NCBI GenBank assembly: GCA_035771175.1
Contig: CM069590.1
Span: 29,402,821 to 29,466,820 of the forward strand
DNA from: Paratinospora sagittata
Lineage: Eukaryota > Streptophyta > Magnoliopsida > Ranunculales > Menispermaceae
Direction: 5' to 3'
Length of the DNA: 64,000 bases
Both the position numbers and the translations under genes were made by a program. This document shows, in pieces, positions 24,298 to 37,733 of the stretch. The notes beneath the pieces are model-generated. The model was not told where the DNA came from, searched no databases, and was given only the letters and a program-made list of their open reading frames with translations. Within the stretch, counting starts at the first letter, position 1, and every line of letters starts with the position of its first letter.

Positions 24298-26877
24298 GGC
24301 TTCGAATTGAATTAAAATTTCAATCTGTCTTGATGTTCAGCTAGTTCTTCATTTTATCCCTTGTGTGCTAATATTTGTAGAGGCTATCCATTGTTTATAA
24401 GTATCTGAAGTGGTCTCGGTAAGATAACACATGAAAAAGGAACACATCACCTGTTTTTCATCAAGAACACATCAAACAATAGCTTTCGAATTCTACAAAG
24501 ATCAAGCTCGAAGAACGAAGACATATCTCATGTCTAATGCATTAGTTTGATCTCTGGTGTGTAGCGTAACCCCTCGATCAATCTCAGCGCTAAAACTCTG
24601 AAAATTGCAAAGTCATCAAAATCACTTTCGATATAGTATTCCGTTTTGAAAAAAATGTTTTCCGAAAGGTTTTAATCATAATTTAAATGAGTCTTGAATT
24701 ATTTAAAAGTGTTTAATCTTATATCAAAGTGTTTTGTGTCAATGAAATGGTTCTTTAGTGTCAAAATATTAATTTTCCAAAAATAAGGCTATCCACAAAT
24801 TTGCACGTCTTAGACTAAAATCTGATATTTCTAACGAGGAAAATGTGGGCACTTCTGCTTGCTCGATTTTTCTATTCCTTCACAGTTTTGCCAGGTTATA
24901 TTAATTGAAATATTCTCGAGTAACACCTAGAAGATTCCCATTGTCTCGCACGCCGAAAAAACTTTAGATTGAACAATGTTTTGAATTCAAATCATTTTGT
25001 AGTACTCTTGCTCTTTAACCTTCACCTTCAAATTTTATAAAACACTCATTCTCTGATTTTCAAAAATACAACACGCACGATATTTGCAAGTTAGATTGAG
25101 ATTTTCGAAGAGTTTTTCAAGAGAAGAAAGTAATGATTCTTGCCTTTGCAAAAAAAAGGCTTCGAATTGAATCAAAATTTCAATCTGTCTTGATGTTCAG
25201 CTAGTTCTTCATTTTATCCCTTGTGTGCTAATATTTGCAGAGGCTATCCATTGTTTATAAGTATCTGAAGTAGTCTCGGTAAGATAACACATGAAAAAGG
25301 AACACATCACCTGTTTTGCATCAAGAACTCATCAAACAATAGCTTTCGAATTCTACAAAGCTCAAGCTCGAAGAACGAAGACATATCTCATGCCTAATGC
25401 ATTAGTTTGATCTCTGGTGTGTAGCGTAACCCCTCGATCAATCTCAGCACTAAAACTCTGAAAATTGCAAAGTCTTCAAAATCACTTTCGATATAGTATT
25501 CCGTTTTGAAAAAAATGTTTTCCGAAAGGTTTTAATCATAATTTAAATGAGTTTTGAATTATTTAAAAGTGTTTAATCTTATATCAAAGTGTTTTGAGTC
25601 AATGAAATGGTTCTTTAGTGTCAAAATATTAATTTTTCAAAAATAAGGCTATCCAGCAATTTGCACGTCTTACACTAAAATCTGATATTTCTAACGAGAA
25701 AAATATGGGCACTTCTGCTTGCTCGATTTTTCTATTCCTTCACAGTTTTGCCAGGTTATCTTAATTGAAATATTCTCTAGTAACACCTAGAAGATTCCCA
25801 TTGTCTCGCACGCCCAAAAAACTTTAGATTGAACAATGTTTTGAATTCAAATCATTTTGTAGTACTCTTGCTCTTTAACCTTCAACTTCAAATTTTATAA
25901 AACACTCATTCTCTGATTTTCAAAAATACAACACGCACGATATTTGGAAGTTAGATTGAGATTTTCGAAGTGTTTTTCAAGAGAAGAAAGTAATGATTCT
26001 TTCCTTTGCAAAAAAAAGGCTTCGAATTGAATCAAAATTTCAATCTGTCTTGATGTTCAGCTAGTTCTTCATTTTATCCCTTGTGTGCTAATATTTGCAG
26101 AGGCTATCCATTGTTTATAAGTATCTGAAGTGGTCTCGGTAAGATAACACATGAAAAAGGAACACATCACCTGTTTTTCATCAAGAACACATCAAACAAT
26201 AGCTTTCGAATTCTACAAAGATCAAGCTCGAAGAACGAAGACATATCTCATGTCTAATGCATTAGTTTGATCTCTGGTGTGTAGCGTAACCCCTCGATCA
26301 ATCTCAGCGCTAAAACTCTGAAAATTGCAAAGTCATCAAAATCACTTTCGATATAGTATTCCGTTTTGAAAAAAATGTTTTTCGAAAGGTTTTAATCATA
26401 ATTTAAATGAGTCTTGAATTATTTAAAAGTGTTTAATCTTATATCAAAGTGTTTTGTGTCAATGAAATGGTTCTTTAGTGTCAAAATATTAATTTTTCAA
26501 AAATAAGGCTATCCACCAATTTGCACGTCTTAGACTAAAATCTGATATTTCTAACGAGGAAAATGTGGGCACTTCTGCTTGCTCGATTTTTCTATTCCTT
26601 CACAGTTTTGCCAGGTTATATTAATTGAAATATTCTCGAGTAACACCTAGAAGATTCCCATTGTCTCGCACGCCCAAAAAACTTTAGATTGAACAATGTT
26701 TTGAATTCAAATCATTTTGTAGTACTCTTGCTCTTTAACCTTCAACTTCAAATTTTATAAAACACTCATTCTCTGATTTTCAAAAATACAACACGCACGA
26801 TATTTGCAAGTTAGATTGAGATTTTCGAAGAGTTTTTCAAGAGAAGAAAGTAATGATTCTTGCCTTTGCAAAAAAAA
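24298..26877 (+). repeat. Class D run (units 30-32, 860 bp each)
   Basis: Unit starts are 24298, 25158 and 26018. All three carry the eight-A tract, AATTTCAATC and the 6 bp loss (TTTATAAGTATCTG), giving 860 bp. Units 30 and 32 also share CTGTTTTTCATC, AGCGCTAAAAC, AGTCATCAAAATC and GAGTCTTGAAT, which unit 31 lacks. This implies a 1720 bp two-unit period. Unit 40 (32895) shares these markers too. Confidence 0.92.
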
Positions 26878-27702
26878 GGCTTCGAATTGAATCAAAATTT
26901 CAATCTGTCTTGATGTTCAGCTAGTTCTTCATTTTATCCCTTGTGTGCTAAGATTTGCAGAGGCTATCCATTGTTTAAAACTCTAAGTATATGAAGTGGT
27001 CTCGGTAAGATAACACATCAAAAAGGAACACATCACGTGTTTTGTGTCAAGAACCAATCAAACAATAGCTTTCGAATTCTACAAAGATCAAGCTCGAAGA
27101 ACGAAGACATATCTCATGTCTAATGCATTAGTTTGATCTTTGGTGTGTAGGGTAACCGCTCGATCACTCTCAGCACTAAAACTCTGAAAATTGCAAAGTC
27201 TTCAAAATCACTTTCGATATAGTATTTCACTTTGAAAAAAATGTTTTCTGAAAGGTTTTAATCATAATTTTAATGAGTTTTGAATTATTTAAAAGTGTTT
27301 AATCTTATATCAAAGTGTTTTGAGTCAATGAAATGGTTCTTTAGTGTGAAAATATTAATTTTTCAAAAATAAGGCTATCCAGCAATTTGCACGTCTTAGA
27401 CTAAAATCTGATATTTCTAACGAGAAAAATGTGGGCACTTCTGCTTGCTCGATTATTCTATTCCTTCACAGTTTCGCCAGGTTATCTTAATTGAAATATT
27501 CTCTAGTAACACCTAGATGATTCCCATTGTCTCGCACGCCCAAAAAACTTTAGATTGAACAATGTTTTGAATTCAAATCATTTTGAAGTACTCATTCTCT
27601 GATTTTCAAAAATACAACACGCACGATATTTGCAAGTTAGATTGAGCTTTTCGAAGAGTTATTCAAGAGAAGAAAGTAATGATTCTTGCCTTTGCAAAAA
27701 AA
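26878..27702 (+). repeat. Satellite unit 33, class N with 40 bp deletion (825 bp)
   Basis: The first bases (eight A residues, AATTTCAATC) are class D, then the unit becomes class N (CACGTGTTTTGTGTC, ACCGCTCGATCACTC, TTTCACTTTG). The 40 bp deletion junction lies near 27593. It is a sister of unit 14. The D to N switch in the first 100 bases marks a recombination point. Confidence 0.93.
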
Positions 27703-30298
27703 GGCTTCGAATTGAATCAAAATTGCAATCTGTCTTGATGTTCAGCTAGTTTCTTCATTTTATCCCTTGTGTGCTAAGATTTGCAGAGGCTATCCCTTGT
27801 TTAAAACTCTAAGTATATGAAGTGGTCTCGGTAAGATAACACATCAAAAAGGAACACATCACCTGTTTTGCCTCAAGAACACATCAAACAACAGCTTTCG
27901 AATTCTACAAAGATCAAGCTCGAAGAACGAAGACATATCTCATGTTTAACGCATTAGTTTGATCCCTGGTGTGTAGGGTAACCCCTCGATCAATCTTAGC
28001 ACTAAAACTCTGAAAATTGCAAAGTCTTCAAAATCACTTTCGATATAGAATTTCATTTTGACAAAAATGTTTTCCGAAAGGTTTTAATCATAATTTTAAT
28101 GAGTTTTGAATTATTTAAAAGTGTTTAATCTTATATCAAAGTGTTTTGTGTCAATGAAATGGTTCTTTAGTGTCAAAATATTAATTTTTCAAAAATAAGG
28201 CTATCCACCAATTTGCACGTCTTAGACTAAAATCTGATATTTCTAACGAGAAAAATGTGGGCACTTCTGCTTGCTCGATTTTTCTATTCCTTCACAGTTT
28301 TGCCCGGTTATCTTAATTGAAATATTCTCTAGTAACACCTAGAAGATTCCCATTGTCTCGCACGCCCAAAAAACTTTAGATTGAACAATGTTTTCAATTC
28401 AAATCATTTTGTAGTACTCTTGCTCTTTAACCTTCAACTTCAAGTTTTATAAAACACTAATTCTCTGATTTTCAAAAATACAACACGCACGATATTTACA
28501 AGTTAGATTGAGCTTTTCGAAGTGTTTTTCAAGAGAAGAAAGTAATGATTCTTGCCTTTGCAAAAAAAGGCTTCGAATTGAATCAAAATTGCAATCTGTC
28601 TTGATGTTCAGCTAGTTTCTTCATTTTATCCCTTGTGTGCTAAGATTTGCAGAGGCTATCCCTTGTTTAAAACTCTAAGTATATGAAGTGGTCTCGGTAA
28701 GATAACACATCAAAAAGGAACACATCCCCTGTTTTGCCTCAAGAACACATCAAACAACAGCTTTCGAATTCTACAAAGATCAAGCTCGAAGAACGAACAC
28801 ATATCTCATGTTTAACGCATTAGTTTGATCCCTGGTGTGTAGGGTAACCCCTCGATCAATCTTAGCACTAAAACTCTGAAAATTGCAAAGTCTTCAAAAT
28901 CACTTTCGATATAGTATTTCAATTTGACAAAAAAATTTTCCGAAAGGTTTTAATCATAATTTTAATGAGTTTTGAATTATTTAAAAGTGTTTATTCTTAT
29001 ATCAGAGTGTTTTGAATCAATGAAATGGTTCTTTAGTGTCAAAATATTAATTTTTCAAAAATAAGGCTATCCAGCAATTGGCACGTCTTAGACTAAAATT
29101 TGATATTTCTAACGAGAAAAATGTGGGCACTTCTGCTTGCTCGATTTTTCTATTCCTTCACAGTTTTGCCAGGTTATCTTAATCGAAATATTCTCTAGTA
29201 ACACCTAGATGATTCCCATTGTCTCGCACGCCCAAAAAACTTTAGATTGAACAATGTTTTGAATTCAAATCATTTTGTAGTACTCTTGCTCTTTAACCTT
29301 CAACTTCAAATTTTATAAAACACTCATTCTTTGATTTTCAAAAATACAACACGCACGATATTTGCAAGTTTTGTTGAGCTTTTCGAAGAGTTTTTCAAGA
29401 GAAGAAAGCAATGATTCTTGCCTTTGCAAAAAAGGCTTCGAATTGAATCAAAATTGCAATCTGTCTTGATGTTCAGCTAGTTCTTCATTTTAACCCTTGT
29501 GTGCTAAGATTTGCAGAGGCTATCCATTGTTTAAAACTCTAAGTATATGAAGTGGTCTCGGTAAGATAACACATCAAAAAGGAACACATCACCTGTTTTG
29601 CGTCAAGAACACATCAAACAATAGCTTTCGAATTCTACAAAGATCAAGCTCGAAGAACGAAGACATATCTCATGTTTAACGCATTAGTTTGATCCCTGGT
29701 GTGTAGGGTAACCCCTCGATCAATCTTAGCACTAAAACTCTGAAAATTGCAAAGTCTTCAAAATCACTTTCGATATAGAATTTCATTTTGACAAAAATGT
29801 TTTCCGAAAGGTTTTAATCATAATTTTAATGAGTTTTGAATTATTTAAAAGTGTTTAATCTTATATCAAAGTGTTTTGAGTCAATGAAATGGTTCTTTAG
29901 TGTCAAAATATTAATTTTTCAAAAATAAGGCTATCCACCAATTTGCACGTCTTAGACTAAAATCTTATATTTCTAACGAGAAAAATGTGGGCACTTCTGC
30001 TTGCTCGATTTTTCTATTCCTTCACAGTTTTGCCAGGTTATCTTAATCGAAATATTCTCTAGTAACACCTAGATGATTCCCATTGTCTCGCACGCCCAAA
30101 AAACTTTAGATTGAACAATGTTTTGAATTCAAACCATTTTGTAGTACTCTTGCTCTTTAACCTTCAACTTCAAATTTTATAAAACACTCATTCTCTGATT
30201 TTCAAAAATACAACACGCACGATATTTGCAAGTTAGATTGAGCTTTTCGAAGAGTTTTTCAAGAGAAGAAAGAAATGATTCTTGCATTTGCAAAAAAA
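27703..30298 (+). repeat. Satellite units 34-36 (mainly class C)
   Basis: Unit starts are 27703, 28569 and 29434. Unit 34 matches unit 15 in its front (GCCTCAAG, ATCCCTGG, TATAGAATTTC) but ends like class D/E units (TTTTGCCCGG, ACCTAGAAGATTCC). Unit 35 shares GACAAAAAAATTTTCCG and ATCAGAGTG with units 22 and 25. Unit 36 has a class B front (GCGTCAAG, CAATAGC) and a class C middle (CATGTTTAACGC), and its start has only six A residues. Confidence 0.88.
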
Positions 30299-32894
30299 GG
30301 CTTCGAATTGAATCAAAATTGCAATCTGTCTTGATGTTCAGCTAGTTCTTCATTTAATCCCTTGTGTGCTAAGATTTGCAGAGGCTATCCATTGTTTAAA
30401 ACTCTAAGTATCAGAAGTGGTCTCGGTAAGATAACACATGAAAAAGGAACACATCACCTGTTTTGCATCAAGAACACATCAAACAATAGCTTTCGAATTC
30501 TACAAAGATCAAGCTCGAGGAACGAAGACATATCTCATGTCTAATGCATTAGTTTGATCTCTGGTTTGTAGGGTAACCCCTCGATCAATCTCAGCACTAA
30601 AACTCTGAAAATTGCAAAGTCTTCAAAATCACTTTCGATATAGTATTTCGTTTTGTAAAAAATGTTTTTCGAAAGGTTTTAATCATAATTTAAATAAGTT
30701 TTGAATTATTTAAAAGTGTTTAATCTTATATCAAAGTGTTTTGTGTCAATGAAATGGTTCTTTACTGTCAAAATATTAATTTTTCAAAAATAAGGCTATC
30801 CACCAATTTGCACGTCTTAGACTAAAATCTGATATTTCTAACGAGAAAAATGTGGGCACTTCTGCTTGCTCGATTTTTCTATTCCTTCACAGTTTTGCCA
30901 GGTTATCTCAATTGAAATATTCTCTAGTAACACCTAGAAGATTCCCAGTGTCTCGCACGCCCAAAAAACTTTAGATTGAACAATGTTTTGAATTCAAATC
31001 ATTTTGTAGTACTCTTGCTCTTTAACCTTCAACTTCAAATTTTATAAAACACTCATTCTCTAATTTTCAAAAATACAACACGCACAATATTTGCAAGTTA
31101 GATTGAGCTTTTCGAAGTGTTTTTCAAGAGAAGAAAGTAATGATTCTTGCCTTTGCAAAAAAAGGCTTCGAATTGAATCAAAATTGCAATCTGTCTTGAT
31201 GTTCAGCTAGTTTCTTCATTTTATCCCCTGTGTGCTAAGATTTGCAGAGGCTATCCCTTGTTTAAAACTCTAAGTATATGAAGTGGTCTCGGTAAGATAA
31301 CACATCAAAAAGGAACACATCACCTGTTTTGCCTCAAGAACACATCAAACAACAGCTTTCGAATTCTACAAAGATCAAGCTCGAAGAACGAAGACATATC
31401 TCATGTCTAATGCATTAGTTTGATCTCTGGTGTGTAGGGTAACCCCTCGATCAATCTCAGCACTAAAACTCTGAAAATTTCAAAGTCTTCAAAATCACTT
31501 TCGATATAGAATTTTATTTTGAAAAAAATGTTTTCTGAAAGGTTTTAATCATAATTTTAATGAGTTTTGAATTATTTAAAAGTGTTTAATCTTATATCAA
31601 AGTGTTTTGAGTCAATGAAATGGTTCTTTAGTGTCAAAATATTAATTTTTCAAAAATAAGGCTATCCACCAATTTGCACGTCTTAGACTAAAATCTTATA
31701 TTTCTAACGAGAATAATGTGGGCACTTCTGCTTGCTCGATTTTTCTATTCCTTCATAGTTTTGCCAGGTTATCTTAATCGAAATATTCTCTAGTAACACC
31801 TAGATGATTCCCATTGTCTCGCACGCCCAAAAAACTTTAGATTGAACAATGATTTGAATTTAAACCATTTTGTTGTACTCTTGCTCTTTAACCTTCAACT
31901 TCAAATTTTATAAAACACTCATTCTCTGATTTTCAAAAATACAACACGCACGATATTTGCAAGTTAGATTGAGCTTTTCGAAGAGTTTTGCAAGAGAAGA
32001 AAGAAATGATTCTTGCATTTGCAAAAAAAGGCTTCGGATTGAATCAAAATTGCAATCAGTCTTGATGTTCAGCTAGTTCTTCATTTAATCCCTTGTGTGC
32101 TAAGATTTGCAGAGGCTATCCATTGTTTAAAACTCTAAGTATCAGAAGTGGTCTCGGTAAGATAACACATGAAAAAGGAACACATCACCTGTTTTGCATC
32201 AAGAACTCATCAAACAATAGCTTTCGAATTCTACAAAGATCAAGCTCGAAAACGAAGACATATCTCATGTCTAATGCATTAGTTTGATCTCTGGTGTGTA
32301 GGGTAACCCCTCGATCAATCTCAGCACTAAAACTCTGAAAATTTCAAAGTCTTCAAAATCACTTTCGATATAGTATTTCGTTTTGTAAAAAATGTTTTCC
32401 GAAAGGTTTTAATCATAATTTAAATGAGTTTTGAATTAATTAAAAGTGTTTAATCTTATATCAAAGTGTTTTGTGTCAATGAAATGGTTCTTTACTGTCA
32501 AAATATTAATTTTTCAAAAATAAGGCTATCCACCAATTTGCACGTCTTAGACTAAAATCTGATATTTCTAACGAGAAAAATGTGGGCACTTCGGCTTGCT
32601 CGATTTTTCTATTCATTCCCAGTTTTACCGGGTTATCTTAATTGAAATATTCTCTAGTAACACCTAGAAGATTCCCATTGTCTCGCACGCCCAAAAAACT
32701 TTAGATTGAACAATGTTTTGAATTCAAATCATTTTGTAGTACTCTTGCTCTTTAACCTTCGACTTCAAATTTTATAAAACACTCATTCTCTGATTTTCAA
32801 AAATACAACACGCACGATATTTGCAAGTTAGATTGAGATTTTCGAAGAGTTTATCAAGAGAAGAAAGTAATGATTCTTGCCTTTGCAAAAAAAA
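30299..32894 (+). repeat. Satellite units 37-39 (E, mixed, E)
   Basis: Unit starts are 30299, 31164 and 32030. Units 37 and 39 are class E (AAGTATCAGAAG, ACATGAAAAAGG), like unit 27. Unit 38 matches unit 29. The tail of unit 39 (ACTTCGGCTTG, ATTCATTCCC, TTTTACCGGG) matches the tail of unit 29, the start of a duplicated stretch about 8.6 kb from its partner. Units 37 and 39 contain 60-64 codon open frames from an in-frame TTG (30362, 32093). I regard these as chance. Confidence 0.88.
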
Positions 32895-34614
32895 GGCTTC
32901 GAATTGAATCAAAATTTCAATCTGTCTTGACGTTCAGCTAGTTCTTCATTTTATCCCTTGTGTGCTAATATTTGCAGAGGCTATCCATTCTTTATAAGTA
33001 TCTGAAGTGGTCTCGGTAAGATAACACATGAAAAAGGAACACATCACCTGTTTTTCATCAAGAACACATCAAACAATAGCTTTCGAATTCTACAAAGATC
33101 AAGCTCGAAGAACGAAGACATATCTCATGTCTAATGCATTAGTTTGATCTCTGGTGTGTAGCGTAACCCCTCGATCAATCTCAGCGCTAAAACTCTGAAA
33201 ATTGCAAAGTCATCAAAATCACTTTCGATATAGTATTCCGTTTTGAAAAAAATGTTTTCCGAAAGGTTTTAATCATAATTTAAATGAGTCTTGAATTATT
33301 GAAAAGTGTTTAATCTTATATCAAAGTGTTTTGTGTCAATGAAATGGTTCTTTAGTGTCAAAATATTAATTTTTCAAAAATAAGGCTATCCACCAATTTG
33401 CACGTCTTAGACTAAAATCTGATATTTCTAACGAGGAAAATGTGGGCACTTCTGCTTGCTCGATTTTTCTATTCCTTCACAGTTTTGCCAGGTTATATTA
33501 ATTGAAATATTCTCGAGTAACACCTAGAAGATTGCCATTGTCTCGCACGCCCAAAAAACTTTAGATTGAACAATGTTTTGAATTCAAATCATTTTGTAGT
33601 ACTCTTGCTCATTAACCTTCAACTTCAAATTTTATAAAACACTCATTCTCTGATTTTCAAAAATACAACACGCACGATATTTGCAAGTTAGATTGAGATT
33701 TTCGAAGAGTTTTCCAAGAGAAGAAAGTAATGATTCTTGCCTTTGCAAAAAAAAAGGCTTCGAATTGAATCAAAATTTCAATCTGTCTTGATGTTCAGCT
33801 AGTTCTTCATTTTATCCCTTGTGTGCTAATATTTGCAGAGGCTATCCATTGTTTATAAGTATCTGAAGTGGTCTCGGTAAGATAACACATGAAAAAGGAA
33901 CACATCACCTGTTTTTCATCAAGAACACATCAAACAATAGCTTTCGAATTCTACAAAGCTCAAGCTCGAAGAACGAAGACATATCTCATGTCTAACGCAT
34001 TAGTTTGATCTCTGGTGTGTAGCGTAACCCCTCGATCAATCTTAGCACTAAAACTCTGAAAATTGCAAAGTCTTCAAAATCACTGTCGATATAGTATTTC
34101 ATTTTGACAAAAATATTTTCCGAAAGGTTTTAATCATAATTTTAATGAGTTTTGAATTATTTAAAAGTGTTTATTCTTGTATCAAAGTGTTTTGAGTCAA
34201 TGAAATGGTTCTTTAGTGTCAAAATATTAATTTTTCAAAAATAAGGCTATCCAGCAATTGACACGTCTTAGACTAAAATCTGATATTTCTAACGAGAAAA
34301 ATGTGGGCACTTCTGCTTGCTCGATTTTTCTATTCCTTCACAGTTTTGCCAGGTTATCTTAATCGAAATATTCTCAAGTAACACCTAGATGATTCCCATT
34401 GTCTCGCACGCCCAAAAAACTTTAGATTGAACAATGTTTTGAATTCAAATCATTTTGTAGTACTCTTGCTCTTTAACCTTCAACTTCAAATTTTATAAAA
34501 CACTCATTCTCTGATTTTCAAAAATACAACACACACGATATTTGCAAGTTATATTGAGCTTTTCGAAGAGTTTTTCAAGAGAAGAAAGTAATGATTCTTG
34601 CCTTTGCAAAAAAA
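32895..34614 (+). repeat. Class D units 40-41 (861 and 859 bp)
   Basis: Unit 40 (32895-33755) is a close relative of units 30 and 32 (CTGTTTTTCATC, AGCGCTAAAAC, AGTCATC). Unit 41 (33756-34614) begins as class D with nine A residues, the longest tract here. It changes to a class C type after about 34000 (CTTAGCACTAAAAC, TGTTTATTCTTG). Confidence 0.9.
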
Positions 34615-36344
34615 GGCTTCGAATTGAATCAAAATTGCAATCTGTCTTGATGTTCAGCTAGTTCTTCATTTTAACCCTTGTGTGCTAAGATTTGCAGAGG
34701 CTATCCATTGTTTAAAACTCTTAGTATATGAAGTGGTCTCGGTAAGATAACACATCAAAAAGGAACACATCACCTGTTTTGCCTCAAGAACACATCAAAC
34801 AACAGCTTTCGAATTCTATAAAGATCAAGCTCGAAGAACGAAGACATATCTCATGTTTAACGCATTAGTTTGATCCCTGGTGTGTAGGGTAACCCCTCGA
34901 TCAATCTTAGCACTAAAACTCTGAAAATTGCGAAGACTTCAAAATCACTTTCGATATAGTATTTCATTTTGACAAAAATGTTTTCCGAAAGGTTTTAATC
35001 ATAATTTTAATGAGTTTTGAATTATTTAAAAGTGTTTATTCTTATATCAAAGTGTTTTGAGTCAATGAAATGGTTCTTTAGTGTCAAAATATTAATTTTT
35101 CAAAAATAAGGCTATCCAGCAATTGGCACGTCTTAGACTAAAATCTGATATTTCTAACGAGAAAAATGTGGGCACTTCTGGTTGCTCGATTTTTCTATTC
35201 CTTCACAGTTTTGCCAGGTTATCTTAAGCGAAATATTCTCTAGTAACACCTAGATGATTCCCATTGTCTCGCACGCCCAAAAAACTTTAGATTTAACAAT
35301 GTTTTGAATTCAAATCATTTTGTAGTACTCTTGCTCTTTAACCTTCAACTTTAAATTTTATAAAACACTAATTCTCTGATTTTCAAAAATACAACACGCA
35401 CGATATTTGCAAGTTATATTGAGCTTTTCGAAGAGTTTTTCAAGAGAAGAAAGTAATGATTCTTGCCTTTGCAAAAAAAGGCTTCGAATTGATTCAAAAT
35501 GGCAATCTGTCTTGATGTTCAGCTAGTTCTTCATTTTAACCCTTGTGTGCTAAGATTTGTAGAGGCTATCCATTGTTTAAAACTCTAAGTATATGAAGTG
35601 GTCTCGGTAAGATAACACATCAAAAAGGAACACATCACCTGTTTTGCGTCAAGAACACATCAAACAATAGCTTTTGAATTCTACAAAGATCAAGCTCGAA
35701 GAACGGAGACATATGTCATGTCTAATGCATTAGTTTGATCTCTGGTGTGTAGGGTAACCCCTCGATCAATCTCAGCACTAAAACTCTGAAAATTTCAAAG
35801 TCTTCAAAATCACTTTCGATATAGTATTTTATTTTGAAAAAAATGTTTTCTGAAAGGTTTTAATCATAATTTTAATGAGTTTTGAATTATTTAAAAGTGT
35901 TTAATCTTATATCAAAGTGTTTTGAGTCAATGAAATGCTTCTTTAGTGTCAAAATATTAACTTTTCAAAAATAAGGCTATCCAGCAATTGGCACGTCTTA
36001 GACTAAAATCTGATATTTCTAACGAGAAAAATGTGGGCACTTCTGCTTGCTCGATTTTTCTATTCCTTCACAGTTTTGCCAGGTTATCTTAATCGAAATA
36101 TTCTCTAGTAACACCTAGATGATTCCCATTGTCTCGCACGCCCAAAAAACTTTAGATTTAACAATGTTTTGAATTCAAATCATTTTGTAGTACTCTTGCT
36201 CTTTAACCTTCAACTTCAAATTTTATAAAACACTAATTCTCTGATTTTCAAAAATACAACACGCACGATATTTGCAAGTTATATTGAGCTTTTCGAAGAG
36301 TTTTTCAAGAGAAGAAAGTAATGATTCTTGCCTTTGCAAAAAAA
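34615..36344 (+). repeat. Satellite units 42-43 (34615 class C, 35480 class B)
   Basis: Both are 865 bp. Unit 42 has GCCTCAAG, CAACAGC, TTCTATAAAG and CATGTTTAACGC. Unit 43 is class B and opens with TTGATTCAAAATGGC, a marker shared only with unit 44, so unit 43 is the likely full-length parent of that short unit's front. Confidence 0.9.
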
Positions 36345-37733
36345 GGCTTCGAATTGATTCAAAATGGCAATCTGTCTTGATGTTCAGCTAGTTCTTCATT
36401 TTAACCCTTGTGTGCTAAGATTTGCAGAGGCTATCCATTGTTTAAAACTCTAAGTATATGAAGTGGTCTCGGTAAGATAACACATCAAAAAGGAACACAT
36501 CACCTGTTTTGCGTCAAGAACACATCAAACAATAGCTTTTGAATTCAACAAAGATCAAGCTCGAAGAACGAAGACATATGTCATGTCTAATGCATTAGTT
36601 TGATCTCTGGTGTGTAGGGTAACCCCTCGATCAATCTCAGCACTAAAACTCTGAAAATTTCAAAGTCTTCAAAATCACTTTCGATATAGTATTTTATTTT
36701 GAAAAAAATGTTTTCTGAAAGGTTTTAATCATAATTTTAATGAGTTTTGAATTATTTAAAAGTGTTTAATCTTATATCAAAGTGTTTTGAGTCAATGAAA
36801 TGGTTCTTTAGTGTCAAAATATTAATTTTTCAAAAATAAGGCAATGATTCTTGCCTTTGCAAAAAAAGGCTTCGAATTGCATCAAAATTGCAATCTGCCC
36901 TGATGTTCAGCTAGGTTCTTCATTTTATCCCTTGTGTGCTAAGATTTGCAAAGGCTATCCCTTGTTTAAAACTCTAAGTATATGAAGTGGTCTCGGTAAG
37001 ATAACACATCAAAAAGGAACACATCACCTGTTTTGCCTCAAGAACACATCAAACAACAGCTTTCGAATTCTATAAAGATCAAGCTCGAAGAACGAAGGCA
37101 TATCTCATGTTTAACGCATTAGTTTGATCCCTGGTGTGTAGGGTAACCCCTCGATCAATCTTAGCACTAAAACTCTGAAAATTGCAAAGTCTTCAAAATC
37201 ACTTTCGATATAGTATTTCAATTTGAAAAAAATGTTTTTCGAAAGGTTTTAATCATAATTTTAATGAGTTTTGAATTATTTAAAAGTGTTTATTCTTGTA
37301 TCAAAGTGTTTTGAGTCAATGAAATGGTTCTTTAGTGTCAAAATATTAATGTTTCAAAAATAAGGCTATCCGGCAATTGGCACGTCTTAGACTAAAATCT
37401 TATATTTCTAACGAGAAAAATGTGGGCACTTCTGCTTGCTCGATTTTTCTATTCCTTCACAGTTTTGCCAGGTTATCTTAATCGAAATATTCTCTAGTAA
37501 CACCTAGATGATTCCCATTGTCTCGCACGCCCAAAAAACTTTGGATTGAACAATGTTTTGAATTCAAATCATTTTGTAGTACTCTTGCTCTTTAACCTTC
37601 AACTTCAAATTTTATAAAACACTCATTCTCTGATTTTCAAAAATACAAAATGCACGATATTTGCAAGTTATATTGAGGCTTTCGAAGAGTTTTTCAAGAG
37701 AAGAAAGTAATGATTCTTGCCTTTGCAAAAAAC
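36345..37733 (+). repeat. Short-B/C dimer, copy 1 (units 44-45, 1389 bp)
   Basis: Unit 44 (36345-36867, 523 bp) carries the AAGGC/AATGATTC deletion junction at 36842/36843. Unit 45 (36868-37733, 866 bp) is class C with TTCTATAAAG, TTTTTCGAAAGG, CTATCCGGCAATTGG and TTGAGGCTTTCG. The pair recurs immediately downstream at a period of exactly 1389 bp. Confidence 0.94.

Noticed and set aside
30362..32287. 60 and 64 codon open frames at 30362-30544 and 32093-32287
   Set aside because: They are the same repeat segment as at 21769, in class E units 37 and 39, starting at TTG. The 3' end of the second changes through a 3 bp loss in GCTCGAAAACG. No sign of selection for coding.
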